A DNA stretch of 64,000 nt from Nilaparvata lugens (Eukaryota; Arthropoda; Insecta; Hemiptera; Delphacidae): assembly GCF_014356525.2 (NCBI RefSeq), contig NC_052511.1, positions 52,651,140 to 52,715,139 on the forward strand, given 5' to 3'. Position 1 is the first letter of the stretch. Each line of letters opens with the position of its first letter. A program made the translations under genes and the position numbers. The notes under the pieces are model-generated. The model was not told where the DNA came from. It did not search any database and saw only the letters and a list, made by a program, of their open reading frames with translations. Shown piece by piece: positions 10,669 to 22,600 of the stretch.

Positions 10669-13600
10669 GTAAATATATTTAATGTATTCATTTTAATCTT
10701 ATAATAGTTATTTCCTTTTTGTTTGTACTTCCATTTGTAAATTGATTAATGTCCACAATATGTCTAAGAAGGTTAGGTTATGTGAGCTACAAACTTCCTT
10801 GTACATTCATTTGATATTCATAACCTTACTATTGAGCGAACAAAGTTGAAATGCTTGAATGATTGATATTTTGTTGAAATACCTTTTATTTTGTGTCGAC
10901 AGTTTGTAGTAAGTAAGCCTATTTATGTTTGAAACAAACATTGATATCAATTCATTTAAAACAATTCCTATCAATATGTTTTTGACATTTTGTTGATCAC
11001 AATTAGACTTTTATGTGTTGACAATTTGTAGTAAGTGAGTCTATTTTCAAAAAATGTATTCTTTTATTTTTTTTCGTTGATTTTGGCCGTTCTATGCTTC
11101 AGATAGGAGAAATAAGTTGAAACTTTTTTCTTCACTTCCGATTAGCAGTCATACCGTAATGAACAACACGAACTCAGGACACAGTGATCTCATGAATCTT
11201 TCAGCTTTGTAAGTAAAATATTATTTTTATTATTCATAAATTGTTATGTTAATGCCAGTTAGCTAAGTGTGTTTGAATAAGTCAGGATTTTTATTAAAAA
11301 TGATAATTATATACCAAATTGAATACTTGAAAAAAATAAATAAATAATCATGGAAGTAACTTTTGATAAAAAAACAGTAGTTTTATTGTGGAAAATGACA
11401 GGTTTCACTCATTGTGTAAGAAGAAATATGCAATAGAATAATGTTATCAGTCCGGTTATAAATTAATATCAAGAGAATACAAGTAGAAAATAAAAAATAA
11501 GGCAAGACAGAAGAACAATCATTGTTCAAATCTAATAATAATTTTAGTTCCATTGACAGAGCTTCAATAATTGTGTGCTGGTAGTGAGCTTATTGCAAAA
11601 TTAGGAATGTTGTTTGTTTAAAAATCATTACAATTCATACATCCGGTGAAACAATCCAGACTGAGACAATTCAAACCACTTATAGATAAGATTTACTTCT
11701 TTTCTCTCTGATTCAAACAAAGATTGTAAGTAAGAATGGTTCTAAAGTAGATCGTTATCTTTATTTACTATCTTTAAGTAAGCATTGGAGGAGATCAATC
11801 GAGAACAAGTTTTATTTTTTCAACTAAGCTATGTAATTCACTCATGAAAGATGTACGTTCACATTAGAGTTAAATGCTTGGGATTAAGGGAGAAGGGGGC
11901 TGGAGAAAGGTGGTACGATTTTAGAAGAGGGGCCCGGAATTTTTTTTGCGGGGGGCCCGGTTTTGAAACGTTACGCCACTGTCTCTATGTGTGAAGTAGC
12001 CTTCACCCTTCAAATTCAAATTTTGTTTATTCCAATATTTTATTTACAATATTTTAAGCAAAAAGATAACAAGATCACACAACTCAACAAGATGATAATA
12101 ATAAACTAACAATAATTTTAGACAAATCTTTTAATACGTTATAATCAGGACTAATTTGTGAATTAAGAATAATAAATACTACTTGCTGAGAGTACAATAC
12201 TCTGTGTCTGCAAGCAGGAATGTATATCAGCATATAGAAAAGGTAACATAAGATGATATCCCATGGTTTAGGTCGTTTATGTTCCAAATTTCAAGCCGAT
12301 TTTTCAACTCGAGCCGATTACTGTCGACTACTGTTCATTATTACTGTTTTGGCTGGGTGAGAGTGTAAGAGCGACTACCAGTGTCACATAGCTTCACGAA
12401 AAATTATTACCAGAACTATCAGCTCGAGTTAACACTGAAAATTGAAACATAAACGCCCTATACCATGGAATATATTCTTGTGCTATAGTGAGGTCCACGT
12501 TATAATGGCAGTGGAGAAAGATAGCAGAGCAACGTTGCCGATCCTCTGTCTTGTCAATGCCTTCTATAGACGGTAGCTGATACAGGTTTATTGTTGTAAT
12601 ATTAACTGTTCATTCTTGTTTTAAATAATCAATTATAGTTTATTAAGCAAGATATTTTTCAATAGTTTCATAAAGAATTTTCATAATTATTATGAAATAT
12701 TTTGTTAATTAATTATCAATTCTAATTTTTGAATAGTAGCGCTCATCGAAATTCCATTTAGCTGTTTACCCTGTTGTCAATATTTGCAGTAGCACAAGTC
12801 TTCGGGGTGAATTACAGCATTTAATTTGGATTTTCGTTTAATAATAATTAATTCATTAGCATTTGAATAATTGCAATATCTCAGTTGTAGACTGACTGAC
12901 CGCTATGGCTTCGTATAAAGTGAGCGCTGCTATCCAGAGATTGTCAGTTTGGTGTAAGGGTAAGCATTCCTGACCGGCAATTGGGAGGTACTGGGTTCGA
13001 TTCCCGGGCTGACAAATAATTTTTTAATAGTATCGCTCATCGAAATTCCATCTAGCTGTTTACCCTGTTGTCAATATTTGCAGTAGCAGAAGACTTCGGG
13101 GTGAATTACAGCATTTAATTTGGATTTTCGTTTAATAATAATTAATTCTACTTTGTTAAAAGACGATCTGGAAACGAAACATAGTGAGAAAGAGATAGCT
13201 GTATCCGCTTTGTTGAATGATAGACAAGGATATTCTACATTGTTGAAAGACGATCTGGCAACAGAACAAAGCAAGAAAGAGATAGCTTTATCCGCTTTGT
13301 TGAATGATAGACAAGGATAGCAATTCCATTGCTAATTAAACACTGTCATTATAACGTGGACCTGACTATTTTCTATGATATTACTTGCTGAGAGTGCAAG
13401 ATTGGGCGTCTGCAAGGCAGGAATAAATATCTATTAATTTATTATCAATCAGGTATGCCTATCAAAAATACCGTATTTTTGTTTGATGTCAAATTTTTGC
13501 ACATGCACCAATTACGGCACAGTTTTTGTTCAAATTTCAACACCACTCTCTCTGTCTTTCTTTTTTAGGTCTCGTTATTCCCCCACCACAATCCAGCACC

Positions 13601-16600
13601 ATCCTCATCATCATCATCACCACACGCACCATAACAATCATCACAGTCAACATAATAGTCACCACAACAATCATCAAAGTCACCACGGAAATCATCAAAG
13701 TCACCACGGAAATCATCACAGTCACCACGGAAACAATCACAGTCACCACGGACACCATCACAGTCACCAGGCCGCGTCACCACAGGCCGGCAGTCGGTTT
13801 GATGGCGCGACGGGTGGAGGGGGAGAGTTGGCTAGGAGATCACTGTCCATCAGAGTAAATTCTGTCCTGTTCTGTCGTGTCGGTGAGATATCGGTGAATA
13901 AACGACTAACGGCATAGCCATCTCTAATACAAGGCCGCGGCCTACGATATTGCAACGTCGCAGTGTAGGCCTAGAATCTAATACATGATTGGTGAAAAAG
14001 ATTTTTAAAAATCTGGCTATTTGAAAAATGCCAGCTGATCTTTTTCACTATCATGTATTAGATTCTAGGCCTACACTGCGACGCTACAATGTCGTAGACC
14101 GCGGCCTTGTATTAGAGGTGGCTAATGGCTATGCTAACGGCTGTTTGGGTTGTTGTATCGACAATGCTAATAATTTGATGATAGCAGCTATGCTGCTATC
14201 ATCAAAAGCTTACCGAGTTCAAAGCAGAGAAAAGTCTAAACTACTTCAAGTGGCAATGCATAGTCCACACAACAGCTGTGTTTCCATAAGTTACATTGAG
14301 ATATTGAATTGCATGCGACACTGCATGCAATTTATAATCCACTCGACATCTGATTTATGATGAATAATTCCATAGTTTGATTTTTACTCTAATATTGGCG
14401 TATGAAGGAGGCTCCTTTTTCCTTTTATATTATCCTTGAAATGCAAAATTTCTAAAAAAAAACCTTGTATATACGTCGACGCGAAATTAAAAAAGGAACA
14501 TACCTGTCAAATTTCATGAAATCTATTGCTGCGTTTCGCCGTAAATGCGGAACATAAATGTAAACATATAAATTAAGAGAAATGAAAACCCGTCGACTTG
14601 ATTCTTAGACCTCACTTCGCTCGGTCAATTATTCATATTCCCATTAGATCCAATACAGGGTGTCCCACTAAAGTTCTAACAGTAGACCTGTAATGAAAAA
14701 TACCAACTTTTTGATTGAGAAATGAGGGCTGACGAAGTTCCTCCTCAGGAGTGAAAAATACATCCCTCATATTATCTCAACCAAACGTTTTTTCCATATT
14801 AACTTTGGAACACAGTGTCTAAACTGCAAACTCTGTTGTATAAACCGAAGGGAAAAAGATTTGTCGGAATTCCATTAAAGAGATGCCAGCTATCACTTCC
14901 TCATTACAATAATTACAAGCTTTACTTTATACTCTTACCTTATTCTCCTGAACTCTGGAGCAAATGCTCACGTATTTTAAAGATTTTTCATCAGCTCATT
15001 CGCCTTTGTGGCCTTACTTTGTTTTTATAGCTCATGTAAGCGCTAAATATGCAAGTAGGAGACACCCTTGTGCTTGCGTCGTCTACTCTGTTTTCTATTT
15101 ATGAATTGAGTTTAAGGTTAGTTGAGTTTAGAATTTTGAAATAATAGCGTGAAAAAATGTCTATGAATCTAAATCTCTATAATAATATTCAGCATAATCT
15201 TACTAGTAGTTCTGTGAACAGTAGACCTCACGCAGTAATATTCTCATCCACAAGTACCTGATTGAAACTATAGACCTTATGGAAATACAGCAATAGACTG
15301 GCTTCTCCACACATCTGTGTAATCACTTGTCAGCTGATCTATGATGAATAATTCTATAGTCTGATTCTTACTCTAATATTGGCGTATGAAGGAGGCTCCT
15401 TTTTCCTTTTATATTATCCTTGAAATTCAAAATTTCCAAAAACCTTGTATATACGTCGACGCGCAATTAAAAAAGGAACATACCTGTCAAATTTCATGAA
15501 AATCTACTACCGCGTTTCGCCGTAAATGGCGCAACATATAAACATTTAAACATTAAGAGAAATGCCAAACCGTCGACTTGAATCTTATACCTCACTTCGC
15601 TCGGTCAATAAATCGCCTACACTCTCATCTTCTTAAATGCGTATTTCCTATTTTGTGATGGCTATCTTTATATCTTTTGTATTTATTTTTTTGTAGTAAT
15701 GATGGTGACATATATGGTTGAATCTAAAAATAGTTTTATAGTTCTCAACTATTGGTTGTGATCGTATCTGGTATAGTTTCCTCTTCCTCATACGAATTAG
15801 TTGGGCTATTTCACTATGAGCAAAAGGTGATAAGCTGCTCTAGACTAGACTCACCTTTTTTGAAGCATCTGCTTCAAAAGTTGAGCAACTGCTCTACTTT
15901 ATTCATACAATTTTGAGTATAAACTTTTACTTTTGAGCAAATGCTCAAATTATTTTTTTGATGAGCATGAGCAAAAGGTTTTGCTTACGTTTATTCATAG
16001 AAAATGAAACAAATGCTCCATATTTTAGAAGTATAAACAAATGCTCAACTTTATTCATATGGCCTGTTGTATTCTACTATTATTCAAATAATCACTTAGC
16101 TGAATATTCGCAATCCTTCGTGTGTAGTCTATTATTTGGTGTTTTAGACTTTGTATTATACTTCAGTACTAGCCGTCAGGCTCGCTTCGCTCGCCATATC
16201 CGTCTAGCCAGGACCCCCGACTGGAACGTCCAGAAATGAGATCAGCGGCTCGCTTCGCTCGCCTGCATTTTTCATTTGAGCATGCTTCATTCCATCAGAA
16301 AGTCAAAGTACTGAGAAAACGCAGAAAAGCTGAGAAAAACGCTGATTTTGGGCGTATCTTTGATGGAATATTAGAGTCACCTCATCACAACATTTTTAGA
16401 CCCTACCTAAACCTCTGTCTAAAATTTGGACATTTTCTGTCTTTTACTTGATGAAGAACTGAGAAAACACAAAAAAACGCTAATTTTGGACGTATCTTTG
16501 GCGTTATTTCAAATTCCTTCTAACACAACATTATTACACCCTAGCCTAGCTTCTGTACTAAATTTGAACAATTTCTTTTCATCTGTTCTCGATGAATCTG

Positions 16601-19600
16601 AGAAAGCGCTAAAAAAACGCTGGAAAATGCAGATTTTGGGCGTATCTTTGGAAATTTTTCCAAATCCGTTCTTAGTGCGCCTCTAAAGGGCCAACTGAAC
16701 ATACCTACCAAATTTGAACGTTTTTGGTCCGGTAGATTTTTAGTTCTGCGAGTGAGTGAGTGAGTGAGTGCCATTTCGCTTTTATATATATAGATTTAAA
16801 GTGTTAGCATTGGGGTTTTAAAACCAAATCATTGCCGAAATAACAATGGATGTCCAATCTGATGTTATAAGATATAATCATGATTTCACAAATCTGAACG
16901 TACAAGTTTTTCTAATATAGTGTCCTTTTTTCTAATTTCAGGGAGAAGTTCAAATTCTGCCAGAGCATACAGAGTACAGGAACGCTGCAAGTTTCACCCA
17001 ATGATGTGAGTGCTCATATTTTGAAAATCAATTCCATTTCTACTCACTTATCTCCTCCAATTCATCATTGAAAACTCATCTTCTAACTTCTCACAATTTC
17101 ATCACATTGATGTTTCAATGTTACTAATTTGATGCCCATGTTATCAGAGTATTTATTTATCACATTGTGTACAAATACTTAACATGAGGAAATGCACAAC
17201 AGGCTCATGCCCAAAACTGTCCCATTTCCAATTTATACTATACTGTCCAGATCAAAATGTTGGTTGTGTCACTTTCACTTTTCAAAATACAATTTACACT
17301 CTTCAATACTCAGATAAACGAGCAAATTTTGAATTAAATAGATACTATTAGGGCCGTTTGCACAGTGCAAGTTTAAACTCTGTATTGAGTTTAAACTCTG
17401 GGAAAGTTTAAACCTCCAAAGCAGGAGGTTTAAACCAAATAATTTGGATTAACTTGACATCAGTAAAGATTTGATGGGGAAACAGCTCATAGTAAATTAT
17501 TTTTCGACGGTTGTTGTTATTGCTTCTGTAGACGATAATAATTATTTAGGTTATAGTGAATCATTATTTGAATGTAAAAATAATTATAATGGAGGAATTG
17601 ATAGAAGTTTTTAATATGATTGATAAAGATGACTGCGAAGAAATGTTAAAACTGAGAAAAATGGGGCAAAAAACGAATAATTTAAATTTCTGGGATGATA
17701 GAGAATTTTTTTACGGTTTCGCTTGAATAAAGCAACTGCCAATTTAGTATATGATTGAATAAACCACTTGATAGAAATTAGGCCAATTTTTAACGGTGGT
17801 CTTGGATTAGAAAACATGTTTTTAATAACACATAACTGACATATTTCGCTTTCGAGAGATTTCTAATAAACGAGAAAGACCGTAGTAGATTAAAGCTTCA
17901 CAAAATAACTTTTTATCTCAAATTTTAAAATATATTTTTGGGTGCCAACTAAACATAAGTTTTTAAAGAATTTCTTGATTGCTTTCCACTTTTATTACCG
18001 TAGGATACAGCTTACAGCTCTGTGGATTTTGAACAAGAAAATAGTAGCTACATATAACCTCAATTTACTAATGGTTTGTAAACAAATAGCAAATTTCCTG
18101 TAAAAATTACTCTTCCTGATATTATAAACGATGACATTCTATTACCAACTTAATGCTAAACTAGTTTAACTTAAACTGGATTAGTAAATGCACTGAGAAA
18201 ATCGATTCAAGTTCAAACTTTCAGATTAACTCAAACTTAATCGAGTTAGCAATCTATACTGTGCAAACGACCCTTAGAGTCTAAACAGTAACTTGATAAT
18301 TATTCAAAAAGTCTAAATAATTAATATCATTAGTCTAATTATTATCATTAGTCGGACCATGTTAAGAACTGTACACCAATTTATCATAATTTCTAGTCTC
18401 ATTTCCTTGTTAACAGTGCTACTACTTCTCACTAAGAATTGTGTTTCATCAGCAAATCAGTTTAATTGAAAAAATGAGACACAGATGTTGTCAATACCAC
18501 TTTAATTTTTGTCTCATTTTTTCATTAAGTAGAAATACCAAAATGTCTCTTCAAAAACAATCAATTTCTAAAAATCAGTTTAATTTCACCAGTAGTTATT
18601 TCCCATTTCTCATTTGATTTCTCCATTGACAGTGTGGAGAAAATTCAGTCAATGGGATTCTGTCAATAGTCAATAAACTGTAAAAATGATCAACTGGCTT
18701 GTTTCAAATTGATAAATTCACGTATGAGAAGCCCGTATACTGTACTCTATGAGAGTGTAGTACATGGGTTTTTGTGACATTTCACATTCCAAACCTAGAT
18801 TTATCAGCCTAATCATCATAAGCCCATTCAGTGCACTAGAGCCAAAACCACTTCTCCATCCACTCCAATTTGATTCACATGTAAACAGTACCACCACTTC
18901 ACATCAGTTTCCAATTTGATTGTTGTGCTTTCAGTGCTGCGACTTCACACCAAACTCCTATTTGATCCACATGTAAACAGTACTACCTTTTCACATCAAA
19001 TTCCAATTTGATTCCAATGTGAACAGTACCCCGACTTCACACCAATGCCCAATTTGATTCCAATGTGAATAGTACCCCGACTTCACACCAATGCTACACC
19101 GTTTCTAATTTGATTGTTGTGCTTTCAGTGCTACGACTTTACATCGGACGACATGCAAGATTTGGGCGAGATCGGTCGGGGTGCTTTCGGCACGGTGAAC
19201 AAGATGGTGCACCGCACCAGTGGCACAGTGATGGCTGTCAAACGAATCCGAAGCACTGTCGATGAAAAGGAGCAGAAGCAGCTGTTGATGGACCTCGAAG
19301 TGGTCATGAAGTCAAACGAGTGTCCTTGTATTGTCCAGTTCTACGGTGCTCTCTTCAAGGAGGTATGTATGTTCTGTCCGGGAGAAAATATAGCATAAGA
19401 AGATATCCAATGGTTTGTACAGGGACCGGCATATTAATCTGACGATTTTATAGTAATTATTGTTATATTGGCACCACTGTCATTGAAAAGGCGGGAATGT
19501 TGTTCATCGACAGGTCTATTCATGCAATTTCATTAACCAGTATGTCATGGTCAAGTGAACATCGAGGGTTTGTGATTGAAGCATATTTTAAAAATCTGGT

Positions 19601-22600
19601 GTGGCGCACTCACACAACTTTCCTTGCCGTTATGAAAATTGATCACCTGGCGCTAGTGTTCACGCGCATCTCAAGTCTACTATTCGAAGATCTGAACCAG
19701 CTGATGACAGGACAATAACGCTGGATACAGAGAGATCTGCTATCCCTTCATAGTGAATGATTTAATAGAATCAACAGTTGCCAACAGTTTGCAATTGAAT
19801 AATCACATTTTCTCGAATTTCAAGCTTATTTTCAATTTTAGGTGAAAATGTTACTGGACATTAATTGTAGAGATTTTCATGCTCAATCTTTTCCACTTGA
19901 ATTTTTCTGTTTAAATTATATCTGAGACCTGATAATTGGAAATCTGAAATCAAACTTTGCAAAGATGGGGCGGAGCTTCTGAAATTTTTACAGATATGGG
20001 ACTTGTGGCAGTTGATATAGCTTATCAATGACTATTTTAGGTATAAATTTGATCAAAATCAAATTTAACCTGTTTTTGACAACATTTTCGCTATTTTAGT
20101 CGCCATCTTGAATTGCATTTGATCGAAATTGTTCGTGTCAGATCCTTATATTGTAAGGACCTCAAGTTCCTAATTTCAAGTCATTCCGTTAATTGGGAGA
20201 TGAGATATCGTGTACACACACATACAGACCAATACCCAAAGTCCACGTTTTTGGACTCAGGGGATCTTGAAACGTATAGAAATTTATAAATTGGGATACC
20301 TTAATTTTTTCGGAAAGCAATACTTTCCTTACCTGTGGTAATAGGGCAAGGAAAGTAAAAATAATTACTGTTATTTTAGCACAGCGTTTATTTCGCAGAC
20401 ATTTCAATTTTTAATCGACATGTGCCTGTTCCCAGTAGGAATGCGATCTTGTTGTGGGTGAAGAATTTTAGGAACACGTCGTCTGCTTTATAAACAAAAC
20501 CAACAGGACGAAAACGGACTGTGAGAACGCCTGAAAACATTAATGCGGTAGGAGTAGCTGTTACACGGTCTCCACGACGTTCAGCAGCGAAATATGCTGT
20601 TGCGCTAGCCATTTCTGATACGACGAATTCTTCTTTCCGACCTGAAATTCCATCCGTATAAGATAATGTTAGTGCAACAACTTGATGCAAATTATTGGGC
20701 ACATTGCAAAGCCGCTTGCGAGATCATTCTCGGAAATGTCCACTTGAATGACATTCATTCAAGTGACGAGGCACATTTATTCATTTGTCGGGATTTGTGT
20801 ATAAACAAAATATTACCGTTATTGGGCAGCCAATAATCCACAGAGCTAAAGGAAGTCATTCAACGTGAAATTGAAGTAATTCCACAAGTGATGATTGAGT
20901 GAGCAATGCCAAATTTTAGAATTAGCTCAAGTGAGTGTGTGAAAAGTAACAAAAAATATTTCGGATCGGCAACGTTGTTCTCCTATCTTTCTCCACTGCC
21001 ATTATAACGTGGACCTCACTATATGTTTTTTCCAACTCCGCTTGAAATCTTGAGGTGCGTACAGGCTTTCGCTCTGCTCCGCAATCGAACGTTACTAGAG
21101 CAGATCGATTGATGATCGACCGGGGAGCAAGAGTGGAACGCGAGAAGAGCTAACATCTCCCGTAACGTTCATGATCAGAGCGATAGCGGAGCGTGCGTGG
21201 AGCGATTGCGGAGCGAGTGCGGAGCGTGTTGGAGGCGCGTATATCTGTACGCACCTCTAGCCTTAAGAGCAAACACTAAATTCTTTGAACTAATACCAAG
21301 AAACAGTTTTCATGAATGGTTGATACTCCTTGAATGTTAGGCTAGGAACACACCAGTTAGTCAAGGCAAGACAAGACATGATCAGACACAATACTTCACA
21401 TAGTTGCTTATGAAGACATGTCTAATTTCTAGTAGTGAAACATTTGCCGAATTTAAAGTGATGACAGTACGTCAAATTTATACAAAGAAACTTCTCTATT
21501 ATGCATGGATGAGGAAGGATGAATTTACAGTGAATAATAACGTTTCTATATATAACCTGAGAGTTACATCTCATAACATTTATAATATTTACTATTCAGA
21601 TTTGACAATAGTGCGAAGACAATTGGGGTATCTTAGCTCAAAAATAATAAATATCATGCCAAATGCAATGTCAGAATCTCTTTCTAATAGGGGTAGACAG
21701 AGGATGGAACAGATAAATTTATACAAAGTGGGTGATACAAAAATTTTTCTTCGACATCAGTCAAATATAATTACTAGTAATTTTGTTAACTTCGATTTTT
21801 TGTAGCTTTGATTATTAGTAAATAAATTTTTATATTGTCTAAACAGCTGATACTCTCACTCAGCGGTCAGGGTTTTGCCCTTGCTGGGTGGTGCCATGTA
21901 ATTTTAATTTATTTGTAAAATAGCATAATATTATAATCTAGAATATTTCTTTTGTGAGTTTTTAATTTGTATTTTGTTTTTATGGGCAATAAAGATGTTT
22001 TAAAAAAATGACTAATCAGTGTGTGTTGCGTCATAAGCAACTATGTGAAGTATTGTGTCTGATCATGTCTTGTCTTGTCTTGACTAACTGGTGTGTTCCT
22101 AGCCTAACATTCAAGGAGTTTCAACCATTCATGAGAGCTGTATCTTGGTATAATTAGTTCAAAGAATTAAGTGTTTACTCTATTAATGATTTGATTCACA
22201 AGAATAATCATAACTTATTGTAAATGCACATTTTGTTGAAAAATATTATACAACTAAGGCTCAACTCACACTTACGCGACTCAGGTCGAGAAGAGACTGA
22301 ACTTTAGTCGAGAGCATGTGTTTTCAAATTGTGACGTCGCGGAGACTAGAATCGACTGGTCTGAGTGTCACCATCTGGAAACACATGCTCTCGATTAGAG
22401 TCGAGTCTCTTCTAGGCCTGAGTCGCGTAAGTGTGAGTTGAGCATAATTATGCCGTACCTATCAACTTGTGATTTATGATTTTTTTGTGGTTTGTGTGTT
22501 AATGGTTTTTTGTTTTCCAGGGAGACTGTTGGATCTGTATGGAGCTGATGGATACCTCTTTAGATAAATTTTATAAATTTATTTACGAGAAACTAAATCA

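Larger units (their letters stand above)
12485..13368. mobile_element. Family C TIR element interrupted by SINEs (left arm)
   Basis: The left terminus agtgaggtccacgttataat is mirrored by attataacgtggacct near 13368. A TA lies at the outer edges, which is compatible with Tc1/mariner-type insertion. The middle is split by SINE sequence (12735-13150). Other copies are at 30620-31134, 20970-21022 (end only), 45535-46090 and 58390-59183. Confidence 0.65.

Noticed and set aside
12942..13014. Functional tRNA gene
   Set aside because: The A and B boxes and stems are present but the anticodon arm does not fold. The same core with the same 3' body recurs, which identifies a SINE.
13120..13320. 66-aa ORF with repeated STLLKDDL
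   Set aside because: It is the interior of a family C element with a duplicated segment and no protein-family match that I recognise.
13537..13783. Antisense Val/Met- and Asp/Cys-rich ORFs opposite the His tract
   Set aside because: They arise from the 21-nt His-codon repeats read on the other strand and in other frames, with no independent evidence.
20388..20702. 104-aa minus-strand ORF (and 50458-50670 plus)
   Set aside because: The opposite strand holds recognisable mariner transposase blocks, so this frame is an antisense shadow.
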